DNA of 64,000 nt, taken from assembly GCA_020073485.1 (NCBI GenBank), contig JAIQFB010000001.1, forward strand, positions 310,001 through 374,000, read 5' to 3'. The position numbers were made by a program, and so were the translations under genes. Shown here one piece after another: positions 27,060-35,502 of this stretch (position 1 is the stretch's first letter; the number at the start of each line of letters is the position of its first letter). The notes under the pieces were generated by a model. That model did not search any database, was not told the origin of the DNA, and saw only the letters and a program-made list of their open reading frames with translations. Source of the DNA: Terriglobia bacterium. GTDB taxonomy: Bacteria > Acidobacteriota > Terriglobia > Acidiferrales > UBA7541.

Positions 27060-28706
27060 TTACCCCATCTGGCTTGTCGAGCGGCCGAAATAAAAAGTGG
27101 CCGCGGTTTGCGCGTCCCATCCGGCGTTGCACGGAGGCACAGTCCAGCGTGACACTTTCGTGGGCTCGGTTACCGGCTTGCCGAGCGCCGGGCACGAGAG
27201 GCAGTAGCTTCCTTCGTGCGTGCCGATCCAGATCAGGTTGCGATCCCACTCGACGAAGACGTCTTCGGTGGTGCCGCGCCACCAGGTCTCGTATTTTTCG
27301 ATGTCGCCGTCGCGCGGCGGCACGAACCAGGCAATTTCCTTCGGTTCGGTGGGATTGGAAATATCGAACACGCGCACGCCCGCGTTGAAATACGACATGA
27401 CCATGATGTGCGACTTGGACGCGCCCGGCGCCAGCCAGCACTGCGTATTGTGCGAGCCGAAACGCCCGCGCGCGAAACAGAAGTCGGTATAGGGTGCGTC
27501 GGGCGGAGCCGCGGGCCGCGGAAAGAAGCCGATAATTTTGGGATTGCGCGGGTCCTTCACGTCCACCACGTAGGGCGTGTGGTACGGGCTGCGGCAATCG
27601 GCTTCCAGAATTTCATGCGTGGCCACCACCAGATTGGAAAGCCGAGGGTGGGCGGGGTCGGGAATCACGGGATAGCAGGTGTGGAACGGAATATCGCCGA
27701 GGGGATTGAATTCGTACTGCACGTGGCCGTAAGGCTTCGGATTCTTGATGTCCGAAAGGTCCATCGCGTACATGCCAAAAGCGCCGAAGCCGCCATAGCC
27801 CACGGTGCCGCCATTTTCCACGCGCTTGGGAACGCTGAGCGCCCCATGATTTCCGGTCCAGGAGGCGTGGTCGTCGGCGAAAATGTATTTCTTGTACTCG
27901 GCTTCCTCGCCGAAGCGCTGTCCGGGAACCCACCACTTCGAGACTTCCTTGACGCTGGCGGGATCGGACATGTCCACGATCATGATGGCGTTGCTGGTGG
28001 GGCGCTGATGATTTTCCATGCGCAGCTGGTCGTCCCAGCCGCAATCGAGATAGGCGTATTGCCCGCCGTCATAAAAATTGTGGTGCGTGCCGTTGCCCGT
28101 CTTGCCGGTGCTGAACTCCTGCAGCAGATTCGGCTTGAGCGGATCGGTGACGTCAAACGTGCGGATGCCGCGCAGGCCGGTGAAGTTGATGGACCTGTCG
28201 CGCAAAGGCTTGTCGTACGCTCCGTGGGGAAATTCGGGTGTGGCGGACGTGAGCGGCGCGGCGGCCGTGCACATGGAGATCCACTTTTTGGTCTTCGCGT
28301 GGAATACGGTGGCGTTAAAGCCCAGGCCCCGCACTCCCTTGATCGCAACGGCCGGCTTTTTCGCGTCGCTGACGTCGATGAATCCTCCAAACGCCGGCAG
28401 CATGCGCTGCTTGCCCTTGGCCCACATGGCCATCAGCGGCTCGCCGCCGGCGATCGATCCACCGGGCAGGTGGGAGACGATGTCCATGTTGTGGATGTAC
28501 TGCTTGCGGTCGAGGAAATCGAGCGCGCCTAGCGGCATGCGCAACGGCGGGACGGCGCCTTCCGGTGTAAGTCCCGAAACCTGCGCGCGCGCGGCGAGAG
28601 CGCCGGTGAGGCTCGCGGCTGCCGCGCCGAGCGCTGCTCCGGCGGATTTTTTCAGAAGAGAGCGCCGGGTCAGCTTGCCCTGCTTTGCTGCGTCATCGGA
28701 CTTCAT
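27060..28706 (-). CDS. Tat-exported LVIVD-repeat beta-propeller protein (paralogue 1)
   Basis: A 548-residue protein. The N-terminus has a twin-arginine signal (LTRRSLLKKSAG, then an Ala-rich stretch ending ARAQ). Repeats of the type GIRTFDVTDPLKPNLLQEFS, AIMIVDMSDPASVKEVSKWW, YVVDVKDPRNPKIIGFF and VRVFDISNPTEPKEIAWF are LVIVD blades that build a secreted propeller. It is homologous to the 571-residue protein at 44773-46488, including the shared NPKxYGH and FCFARGRF blocks. No enzyme motif is visible; the Tat signal suggests folding or cofactor binding in the cytoplasm first. Confidence 0.85.
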   Translation of the reverse strand: MKSDDAAKQGKLTRRSLLKKSAGAALGAAAASLTGALAARAQVSGLTPEGAVPPLRMPLGALDFLDRKQYIHNMDIVSHLPGGSIAGGEPLMAMWAKGKQRMLPAFGGFIDVSDAKKPAVAIKGVRGLGFNATVFHAKTKKWISMCTAAAPLTSATPEFPHGAYDKPLRDRSINFTGLRGIRTFDVTDPLKPNLLQEFSTGKTGNGTHHNFYDGGQYAYLDCGWDDQLRMENHQRPTSNAIMIVDMSDPASVKEVSKWWVPGQRFGEEAEYKKYIFADDHASWTGNHGALSVPKRVENGGTVGYGGFGAFGMYAMDLSDIKNPKPYGHVQYEFNPLGDIPFHTCYPVIPDPAHPRLSNLVVATHEILEADCRSPYHTPYVVDVKDPRNPKIIGFFPRPAAPPDAPYTDFCFARGRFGSHNTQCWLAPGASKSHIMVMSYFNAGVRVFDISNPTEPKEIAWFVPPRDGDIEKYETWWRGTTEDVFVEWDRNLIWIGTHEGSYCLSCPALGKPVTEPTKVSRWTVPPCNAGWDAQTAATFYFGRSTSQMG

Positions 28707-28839
28707 CTGTGGTCACCTCGCTGGTTTAGGGTGCAGGGGCGGTTCGTCCCTCGATCCGGAAAGCATTTGAATTTCAGTTACAACTTCACTTCGGCTGGCG
28801 GATAACGTACACCCGCCCCCGTCCGTATGCAATGCTGCA

Positions 28840-28990
28840 ACCGGGGCCCCACGAGATCTTGCCCATCACGAATTATCATGTGGCCGGTTTTTCCGCCGAA
28901 CCGCTCATGAACCTTCTCACCGGTCTCGACCGGGAAGCGGAGTTCGTGATCCGGCACCGGCATAAAGCCCGGTGCAATTTGTCGCGAACA
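28840..28990 (+). pseudogene. Remnant of a HigA-like antitoxin C-terminus
   Basis: The frame here encodes EILPITNYHVAGFSAEPLMN followed by LLTGLDREAEFVIRHRHK, clearly related to KISALSNYQVDGFSVERLMN and LLTALDRDVDIVIRPK of the intact antitoxin at 29406-29801. No start or helix-turn-helix half remains. It is a decayed second copy lying upstream of the toxin remnant. Confidence 0.75.
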
Positions 28991-29047
28991 GTGACACGCT
29001 TGCGCATTCGGCCCATTGACCTTATATCCTAAAACTGGGATAATTGC

Positions 29048-29347
29048 ATGGCGAGGCGAAACCGGGTTCCGGGCGAGAAGCTGCTGTTCTGGGTCGGCTC
29101 CAGCAAGGACGATTTGCTGGCGTTCCCGGACGCGGTGATTGAGGAGATGGGAACCGCGCTGAGCGTGGCGCAGTTCGGCGGGAAGCATCCCAAGGCGAAG
29201 CCCTGGAAGGGCCAGGGGCCGGGAGTTTTTGAGATCGTTGAAGATCACCGCGGCGACACTTATCGGGCGGCTTATCAGATTGCGGAGAAACTCAAAACAC
29301 CGTCATTCCGAGGCACGCTGCGTGCCGAGGAATCCCTCTTTTCTTGA
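29048..29347 (+). pseudogene. HigB/Gp49-like toxin gene truncated by a palindromic repeat
   Basis: The N-terminal part (LLFWVGSSKDDLLAFPDAVI, then GPGVFEIVEDHRGDTYRAAY) is the phage Gp49/HigB toxin pattern. After QIAEKLKT the frame enters palindromic repeat copy 3 (29301-29389) and ends inside it with FRGTLRAEESLFS. The usual C-terminal strand and FxKKS block are missing. The antitoxin gene follows 58 bp later. The toxin is therefore probably dead. Confidence 0.75.
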
Positions 29348-29389
29348 ATTTAAGGCGAGGAGGGATTCCTCGCTCCGCTCGGAATGACG
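29301..29389. repeat. Palindromic repeat, family A copy 3 (inside toxin remnant)
   Basis: CGTCATTCCGAGGCACGCTG at the left and GCTCGGAATGACG at the right are inverse arms, with inner GAGGAATCCCTC / GAGGGATTCCTC. It occupies the 3' end of the higB-like reading frame. Confidence 0.85.
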
Positions 29390-29405
29390 ACGTAAGAGAC
29401 AGATT

Positions 29406-29801
29406 ATGAAACGCGATACGGCAAGGCGTGACGGGGCGCGGCGCGGACTGGAGTCGCGCGGCGCGGGAAAATCGCAAAGCAGGCCGCGCGTGATTCCCAG
29501 TTCCGGCAATGTCTTCGCTGACCTTGGGATCCCGCACGCGGAGGAAAAACAGACGAAGGTGCGGCTGGCGGAGGCAATCAATCAGATCATCGAGGGCCGG
29601 AAACTTTCGCAAACGGCCGCGGCGCGCCGCCTGCGCGTGAACCAGCCCAAAATTTCCGCCCTCTCGAACTACCAGGTGGACGGCTTTTCCGTCGAACGGC
29701 TCATGAACCTGCTCACCGCACTCGACCGGGACGTGGATATCGTGATTCGGCCGAAACCGAGATCGCGCAAGGCCGGGCGGATTGCGGTGCGGGCGGCGTA
29801 G
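29406..29801 (+). CDS. XRE/HigA-type antitoxin
   Basis: A 131-residue protein. After an N-terminal basic tail (residues 1-50) comes a helix-turn-helix domain: VRLAEAINQIIEGRKLSQTA, AARRLRVNQPKISALSNY, then the typical ending GFSVERLMNLLTALDRDVDIVI. This is the antitoxin of the HigBA/Gp49 group. The basic N-terminal extension is unusual, so a start further in is possible. Its toxin partner at 29048 is truncated, so the antitoxin may persist as an orphan regulator. Confidence 0.8.
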   Translation: MKRDTARRDGARRGLESRGAGKSQSRPRVIPSSGNVFADLGIPHAEEKQTKVRLAEAINQIIEGRKLSQTAAARRLRVNQPKISALSNYQVDGFSVERLMNLLTALDRDVDIVIRPKPRSRKAGRIAVRAA

Positions 29802-30042
29802 GGTTTCGGGCCGGTTGGCCGGCTTCCGCGATGGAATTTGAGGGTGGCCGTCCTTCGATTCGGGAAGGGCGGGGAATTTGTTTTCATTCTCTTCGCGCGA
29901 AGTTCAGATCAAAACCAACCCACCCTTCGAAAATCACGAAGAGTGGGCCACCCGGAAGTTCAAAGGCATCTCAAAGGCTAGGCCACCCGCCAAAATCATA
30001 TAGAGCTTTTCTCTTACGAGGGAAGGGTTTGTCAGTCTCGAA

Positions 30043-30978
30043 TTATCTCAGCGAATTATGGGCCTGCACGATCAAAACAATATTCGAGGCGGCCAGATGT
30101 AGCGCGTAGGCAGCAATATGTGGAGGGATGGTCACTAGATCAGGCCCCTGCCCGTGACGGCTAGTGCGATTGCTGATTGTCGGAAGTCCCGATTCCATCG
30201 CGGCTCGCAGCCCAGCAAAATGGCTTTCCAACTCCGGTGGAATAAGTCCGTTCGCGAATAGGGTATCCATCAAGGGTTTTGCGGTCGCGTTTGATGGATG
30301 AGGCCAATTCCGTGCCTTGCAGATTGCTTTCATAGTGCTCTCAAATGATTTCAGGGCCTCGGCAATGGCCTCCTTGTGTCGCCCATGACGATAATGCTCA
30401 AATGCCCGCATAAATTCATCGGCCGGGCCGTCAAAGCCCGCCTGATTGAGGAGAGATAGAGCCGGTTTAATTGCCTCGGCATGAATGAATTGGGAGTCCA
30501 CTCGGACGAGTTCACCTTCTACATATTGGAACCCGATTCCGTGCTCACGAAACCTTTGATTTAACTCTTCAATCGCGTCGTTGGCATCCTGGGTGATTTG
30601 CGCCGCATACTTTTCTTGCGTACCCACCTGACGTGAGAAGCGATCTATAAATCTAAAAGATAATTCAATAATGTCCAGCGCTCCGTCCGTCGCTGCAGTC
30701 AAGACGAATTGCCTGCACTGTTCACAATGGTTTTCGTCCTCATCGCCAAGACAAAAGACTCCACGCTCTCGGCACATTGTTGCGAACATAGCATCCCAAA
30801 ACTTGCTGGCCGGAGTTAAGTAGCCGGACGAGCTGTAATAGATTCCGATTGCAGTATCCAGAATGTGTACCACCTGCACGCGAAAGGGTCGCGGCAAGCT
30901 GTCGTACTGATATACGTCTTGCTGCCCGGCTCTTTCCAGTCGCTTTTGACGTTTCGAGAAAGTTTCAAATATTGCCAT
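30043..30978 (-). CDS. AbiJ-NTD4-like protein (candidate abortive-infection/HEPN-type)
   Basis: A 311-residue protein. The start MAIFETFSKRQKRLERAGQQ with DVYQYDSLPRPFRVQVVHIL is the hallmark of the STM4504/CBY_0614 family, whose N-terminus is called AbiJ_NTD4. The middle has a Cys set (CRERGVFCLGDEDENHCEQC) that may bind zinc. The C-terminal half (AFEHYRHGRHKEAIAEALKS, then TMKAICKARNWPH) looks like a HEPN-type helical domain. Members are suspected anti-phage effectors. It stands alone on the minus strand, next to decayed TA genes. Codon use is less GC-rich than uvrA, which fits acquisition. Confidence 0.72.
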   Translation of the reverse strand: MAIFETFSKRQKRLERAGQQDVYQYDSLPRPFRVQVVHILDTAIGIYYSSSGYLTPASKFWDAMFATMCRERGVFCLGDEDENHCEQCRQFVLTAATDGALDIIELSFRFIDRFSRQVGTQEKYAAQITQDANDAIEELNQRFREHGIGFQYVEGELVRVDSQFIHAEAIKPALSLLNQAGFDGPADEFMRAFEHYRHGRHKEAIAEALKSFESTMKAICKARNWPHPSNATAKPLMDTLFANGLIPPELESHFAGLRAAMESGLPTISNRTSRHGQGPDLVTIPPHIAAYALHLAASNIVLIVQAHNSLR

Positions 30979-31020
30979 ATCTTAAGTCCGCAACACTGAT
31001 CGAATCAATTTTACCAATTC

Positions 31021-33885
31021 TTAGTGATTTCCGTTAAATCCATTCAACACCCTCGCCAGCACCTGCCCCGTATACGATTTTTTCACCCGGGAAACCTGTT
31101 CTGGCGTTCCCTGGGCCACGATGCGGCCGCCGCCTTCGCCGCCTTCGGGGCCCAGGTCGATGATCCAGTCGGATTGTTTGATGACGTCGAGGTGGTGTTC
31201 GATGATCAGGACGGTGTTGCCGAGATCGGCGAGGCGGTTCAGGACGTCGAGGAGTTTTTTTACGTCGTCGAAGTGCAGGCCGGTGGTGGGCTCGTCGAGG
31301 ATGTAGAGGGTGCGGCCGGTCTGGCGGCGGGAAAGTTCCTTGGCGAGTTTGATGCGCTGGGCTTCGCCGCCGGAAAGCGTGGTTGAGGATTGGCCAAGCT
31401 GGATGTAGCCTAAGCCCACGTCCACCAGGGTTTCGAGCTTTACGCGGATCTGCGGGATGTTTTCCAGGATTTTCAGGGCGTCGGCGATCTGCATGTCGAG
31501 CAGGTCGGAAATTGAATGTCCTTTGTATCTCACAGCAAGTGTCTCGGCGTTGTATCTGCGGCCGCGGCAGACTTCGCAGGTGACGTAGACGTCGGGGAGA
31601 AAATTCATTTCGATGCGGCGCAGGCCGTCGCCCTGGCAGGCTTCGCAGCGGCCGCCTTTTACGTTGAAGCTGAAGCGGCCGGGGCGGTAGCCGCGCTCGC
31701 GCGATTCGGGGAGCTGGGCGAAGAGTTCGCGGATGGGAGCGAACACGCCGGTGTAGGTGGCGGGGTTCGATCTGGGCGTGCGCCCGATGGGGGCCTGATC
31801 GATTTCGATGACTTTGTCGATTTGCTCGGCGCCTGCGATTTCGCGGAACGCGCCGGGGCGCTCCATCGAGCGGTAGAGGGTCTGCGCGAGGGCGCGGTAG
31901 AGAATGTCGTTTACGAGCGTGGATTTTCCGGAGCCGGATACGCCGGTGATGACCGTCAGCAGGCCGAGCGGCAATTCCAGGTCGATATTCTTCAGATTGT
32001 TCGCTTCGCAGCCGAGGATGCGAAGCATTTTGCCGTTGGGCGAGCGGCGCTTGGGCGGCACGGCGATGGAGAGTTCGCCGCTGAGGTAACGGCCGGTCAG
32101 GGAATCGGCGTTGCGCTCGATTTCCTCGGGGTGACCTTTGGCGACCAGGTAGCCGCCGGCGTTTCCGGCGCCGGGGCCGAGGTCGACCACGTAGTCGGCG
32201 CGGCGGATGGTTTCTTCGTCGTGCTCGACGACCAGGACGGTGTTGCCCATGTCGCGCAGCTGCTCGAGCGAGGAGATCAGGCGGCCGTTGTCGCGCGCGT
32301 GCAGGCCGATGGACGGCTCGTCGAGGACATAAAGCACGCCGCGAAGCTGCGAGCCAATCTGCGTGGCCAGGCGGATGCGCTGCGCTTCGCCGCCGGAAAG
32401 CGTGGCCGAAGAGCGGTCCAAGCTGAGGTAGCTGAGGCCGACGGCGAGCAGAAAATCGAGGCGCGCGGAAATTTCCGCCAGGGCGCGGCCGGCGATGGCG
32501 GTCTGGCGCTCGGTGAGGCCTTTTCGGATTTCGTCTACTGCGGGGCGCGCGTCGGAAATCGCTAGGGCGGTGAATTCGGAGATCGAGCGGGCGCCCACTT
32601 TTACGGCGAGGCTTTCCGGGCGCAGGCGGCGCTCGCCGCACACGGCGCACGGTACCGGGGACATGTACTGCGTGATCCATTCGCGGTAGTTGTCCGAGCT
32701 TGATTCCTCGAAGCTCGTTTCCAGAAAACCGACCACGCCCTGGAAATGGAGGCCGGGCAGTCCTTTCGCGGCCTTGCTGCGTTTTTTCGCGCCGCCGCTT
32801 CCGCTGTGGTCTTTCGCGTTCGACGGGGGATTGCCGTAGAGAATCAGGTTTTGCGTTTCTCGCGGCATTTTCTCGAACGGAACGGAGAGGTCGAAGCCGT
32901 GCGCCATCGCGCCCAGTTCCAGGTTGCGCTTCAGAAACACCGAGCCCGCGCCGGGGCCCAGGCCGCCTTCAAAAAGCGGGCGCGTCCAGTCGACAATGAT
33001 TTTTGAGGGATCGAAATCGTATTTCGAGCCCAGGCCGTTGCACGCCGGGCACGCGCCGTACGGCGAATTGAAGCTGAACGAGCGCGGCTCGAGCTGCGGG
33101 ACGGAAATGCCGCAGTCGCTGCAGGCCATTTTTTCGGAATAGACTTGCTCGGTGCCGCCGACGACCACGACGGTGACCAGGCCCTTGGCCAGTTTCAGCG
33201 CCGTGGCGATCGATTGCTCCAGGCGCGTGGCGATGCCGGGGCGGACCAGCAGGCGGTCCACGACGATTTCGATGGTGTGGTTCTTGCGCTTGTCGAGGCG
33301 CGGGGGATCGTCGAGCGGGCAGAGGTCGCCATCGATGCGTGCGCGGACGAAGCCGTCGCGCGCGAATTTTTCCAGTTCCTGGCGGTACTCGCCTTTTCTG
33401 CCGCGCACGATGGGCGCGAGGATCATGATGCGGTCGTCGGTCTTGGCGAGCTCGCCCTGCAGGATGGAACGCACAATCTGATCGGTCGACTGGCGCGAGA
33501 TGGGCTGGCCGCAATTGGGGCAGTGCGGCGTGCCGATGGAACTGTAGACCACGCGCAGGTAGTCGTAGATCTCGGTGATGGTGCCGACGGTCGAGCGCGG
33601 CGAGCGCGTGGTTGTTTTTTGCTCGATGGCGATCGCCGGGGAAAGGCCCTCGATCGAGTCCACTTCGGGGCGTTCCATCTGGTCGAGGAACTGGCGCGCG
33701 TAGGCGGAGAGCGATTCGACGTAGCGGCGCTGGCCCTCGGCGTAAATGGTGTCAAAGGCGAGCGAGGATTTGCCGGAGCCGGAAAGCCCGGTGATGACGG
33801 TGAGGGTGTTGCGCGGGATTTCCAGGCTGATGTTCTTCAGATTGTGCTGGCGCGCTCCGCGAATGACGATTTTGGTCAGGCCCAT
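31021..33885 (-). CDS. uvrA: UvrABC excinuclease subunit A
   Basis: A 954-residue protein from ATG 33885, of standard UvrA length. It has two ABC ATPase cassettes ([20 protein letters not shown] near residue 35, and [17 protein letters not shown] in the second half), two signature motifs ([13 protein letters not shown] and [13 protein letters not shown]), and Cys pairs of zinc modules (CPNCG, CSDCG...[14 protein letters not shown]...CEVCRGRR). UvrA scans DNA for bulky lesions and loads UvrB. A longer frame to 33981 has 32 extra residues without family match, so ATG 33885 is preferred. It is not next to uvrB. Confidence 0.96.
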   Translation of the reverse strand: MGLTKIVIRGARQHNLKNISLEIPRNTLTVITGLSGSGKSSLAFDTIYAEGQRRYVESLSAYARQFLDQMERPEVDSIEGLSPAIAIEQKTTTRSPRSTVGTITEIYDYLRVVYSSIGTPHCPNCGQPISRQSTDQIVRSILQGELAKTDDRIMILAPIVRGRKGEYRQELEKFARDGFVRARIDGDLCPLDDPPRLDKRKNHTIEIVVDRLLVRPGIATRLEQSIATALKLAKGLVTVVVVGGTEQVYSEKMACSDCGISVPQLEPRSFSFNSPYGACPACNGLGSKYDFDPSKIIVDWTRPLFEGGLGPGAGSVFLKRNLELGAMAHGFDLSVPFEKMPRETQNLILYGNPPSNAKDHSGSGGAKKRSKAAKGLPGLHFQGVVGFLETSFEESSSDNYREWITQYMSPVPCAVCGERRLRPESLAVKVGARSISEFTALAISDARPAVDEIRKGLTERQTAIAGRALAEISARLDFLLAVGLSYLSLDRSSATLSGGEAQRIRLATQIGSQLRGVLYVLDEPSIGLHARDNGRLISSLEQLRDMGNTVLVVEHDEETIRRADYVVDLGPGAGNAGGYLVAKGHPEEIERNADSLTGRYLSGELSIAVPPKRRSPNGKMLRILGCEANNLKNIDLELPLGLLTVITGVSGSGKSTLVNDILYRALAQTLYRSMERPGAFREIAGAEQIDKVIEIDQAPIGRTPRSNPATYTGVFAPIRELFAQLPESRERGYRPGRFSFNVKGGRCEACQGDGLRRIEMNFLPDVYVTCEVCRGRRYNAETLAVRYKGHSISDLLDMQIADALKILENIPQIRVKLETLVDVGLGYIQLGQSSTTLSGGEAQRIKLAKELSRRQTGRTLYILDEPTTGLHFDDVKKLLDVLNRLADLGNTVLIIEHHLDVIKQSDWIIDLGPEGGEGGGRIVAQGTPEQVSRVKKSYTGQVLARVLNGFNGNH

Positions 33886-34103
33886 GGTCGAGAGGCCGCC
33901 CCCACTGCCGGCCCAGCACACTGCGCGTAAAATGCGCCCATCGTAACCTTGTAACGTAGCAGGCGGGGGCGAGGGCGTCAAGAATGGGCGGGGGATTTTC
34001 TAGCCGGTCGAGGGGAAAAGTTCGCGCGATTGCGGTTGCTGATGTTGCTCTCGTAGCAGCTGGCGGTGGAGTCCCAGTACTAAGGGAAATATTTGAATGT
34101 ACA

Positions 34104-34132
34104 TTGAACGGGATTTAGGCGCTACGTAAAAT
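34104..34132 (+). promoter_or_regulatory. Strong promoter upstream of the structured RNA
   Basis: TTGAAC (34104-34109), exactly 17 bp, then TAAAAT (34127-34132). The predicted start is near 34139, about 65 bp before the RNA helix at 34205. No protein gene follows on this strand, which supports a non-coding transcript. Confidence 0.6.
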
Positions 34133-34204
34133 GTGCCCGGAAAATTTTCCCGCAGCATGGCTTTTTTACCCGGGGTGCCCCAATGAAAACACTGTGTTTT
34201 CAGC

Positions 34205-34342
34205 GTGTTGGGTTTGGCCTACCGCGTGCGATAGGTAATAACCGAAGAGGGAAGACGCGCCGAGGATCCCTATAGGGGATTGAGGGCTGGGCCGGCACGA
34301 TCTTCCCTCTCACCTGCTTCCGCTGCCTACCCCAAACCACAC
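34205..34342 (+). ncRNA. Rod-shaped structured RNA candidate, 6S-like architecture
   Basis: Three nested helices are visible. The outer stem is GTGT-TG-GGTTTGG with CCAAACC-ACAC (34205-34217 and 34332-34342). The middle stem AGAGGGAAGA with TCTTCCCTCT is a perfect 10 bp (34246-34255, 34301-34310), continued by CGCGCCG with CGGCACG with one mismatch. The tip is a small hairpin ATCCC-TATA-GGGGAT. Between outer and middle stems lie unpaired strands of about 28 and 21 bases. A closing stem, a large central bubble and a long terminal hairpin are the shape of 6S RNA, which binds RNA polymerase. Strand and identity are inferred; the pairing is seen. Confidence 0.5.
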
Positions 34343-34390
34343 CCAATGGACCATACCCATCAGCGGAAGCACGCGCGGTGGGGGCCTCGA

Positions 34391-34482
34391 ACCCAAAACC
34401 TGAAACCCAAAACCTGAAACCCAAAACCTGAAACCCAAAACCTGAAACCCAAAACCTGAAACCCAAAAACTTAAAACCTAAA
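34391..34482. repeat. Tandem 14-bp repeat
   Basis: About six head-to-tail copies of AACCCAAAACCTGA, the last decaying into AACTTAAAACCTA. No spacer variation or conserved palindrome is present, so it is not a CRISPR. The region between uvrA and the tRNA (about 800 bp) holds only this, the structured RNA and the repeat at 34490. Confidence 0.85.
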
Positions 34483-34489
34483 GACTTTT

Positions 34490-34609
34490 AACACAGAGAA
34501 CACAGAGGGCACAGAGAACTGCAAGAGAAGAGGATTTCGTGAAATGCGGATCCGGAGATCAGATCCCTCTGCCTTTGAGTTTCTCTGCGGGCCTCTGTGA
34601 CCTCTATGT
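34490..34609. repeat. Imperfect inverted repeat with CACAGAG units
   Basis: The left arm AACACAGAGAACACAGAGG (continuing GCACAGAGA) is matched by the right arm TCTCTGCGGGCCTCTGTGAC with CTCTATGTT, about 60 bases apart. It resembles widespread CACAGAG intergenic repeats. Confidence 0.6.
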
Positions 34610-34680
34610 TGAGACTATTGAAGTCTTGTCGGATTTGGGGTGTTGCCAGGGGATCGCGATTCAGGCGCAAACGAAGGAAA

Positions 34681-34756
34681 TGGCTGGGGCGAGAGGACTC
34701 GAACCTCTACCATCCGCATTAACAGTGCGGTGTCCTACCGATTGGACCACGCCCCA
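34681..34756 (-). tRNA. tRNA-Asn (GTT)
   Basis: A full 76-base cloverleaf on the minus strand: acceptor TGGGGCG/CGCCCCA, D arm GTCC-GGAC, anticodon stem CCGCA/TGCGG with loop CTGTTAA (anticodon GTT, Asn), T arm AGAGG-TTCGAGT-CCTCT, discriminator G and an encoded CCA. Every stem pairs perfectly. Confidence 0.97.
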
Positions 34757-34834
34757 GTCGATGAAAACGCTGGATTGAATCCTTAAAAGATAAACGCTGT
34801 GCGCGAAACACGCAAGGGCGCGGCAAAAAAAGAT

Positions 34835-35209
34835 TTATTCGTCTTTTTCTGTGGGAAATCCCGCGCCGGTCCAGGCGCGCCAGCCGCCGTCCATGGAAAT
34901 GCAGTTGGTGTAGCCCATTTTCTGCAGATTATCGGCCACCAGGGCCGAGCGGAAGCCGCCTCCGCAGTACAGGACCAGCGGCGCGGACTTGTCGGGAACC
35001 GACGTCTCGATGTCGCGCTCGATGATGCCCTTGCCCAGGTGCACCGCTCCGGGCAAGTGGCCGCGCGCCCATTCGTTGTCCTCGCGAACGTCCACGAGCG
35101 TGAATTTCTCGCCTGCGTCGAGGCGCTGTTTTACCTCGCGGAAATCCAACTCCTTCACGCGCGCCTTTGCTTGGTTCACCAGGGCAAGGAATTCGGGGGA
35201 ATGTTTCAT
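34835..35209 (-). CDS. Rhodanese-like sulfurtransferase
   Basis: A 124-residue single rhodanese domain from ATG 35209, with an AAGGAGC ribosome site. FTLVDVREDNEWARGHLPGA is the N-terminal rhodanese block, and the active-site Cys lies in LVLYCGGGFRSALVAD; the domain ends MDGGWRAWTGAGFP. It should accept or transfer persulfide sulfur, probably in the cytoplasm (no signal peptide). A longer frame to 35296 lacks a ribosome site. It lies downstream of tRNA-Asn on the same strand order but reads as a separate gene. Confidence 0.88.
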   Translation of the reverse strand: MKHSPEFLALVNQAKARVKELDFREVKQRLDAGEKFTLVDVREDNEWARGHLPGAVHLGKGIIERDIETSVPDKSAPLVLYCGGGFRSALVADNLQKMGYTNCISMDGGWRAWTGAGFPTEKDE

Positions 35210-35502
35210 GGAAAAAGCTCCTTGAGCTGCCATCGAGTCACGAAGGGAAAGAGTAACACATGGAAAACCCGTGATCCTCCGGGAGCTGAAAGCCACAAGG
35301 AATCTGAGCGCGAATTTCTCGGGCCGCTGGGGCGTCCTAGTACTTCCTCTGGACGAAAACTTTCAAACCAACACAATCCCGGCTGGCGGCTAAATTTAAC
35401 CTCGGTTGTTCATTACTCTTGTAGTATACTTCCGCGCCGAAATAGCCAAATTATACGCCCTGGGATCGACGCTGATTTTCCGGGGCGCGATGGAGTTCTA
35501 CG

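Noticed and set aside
31034-32680. Second minus-strand frame inside uvrA
   Set aside because: Arg/Pro-rich out-of-frame reading of uvrA, not a gene.
34391-34482. CRISPR-like array
   Set aside because: Contiguous 14-bp units without spacers; no cas genes in the window.
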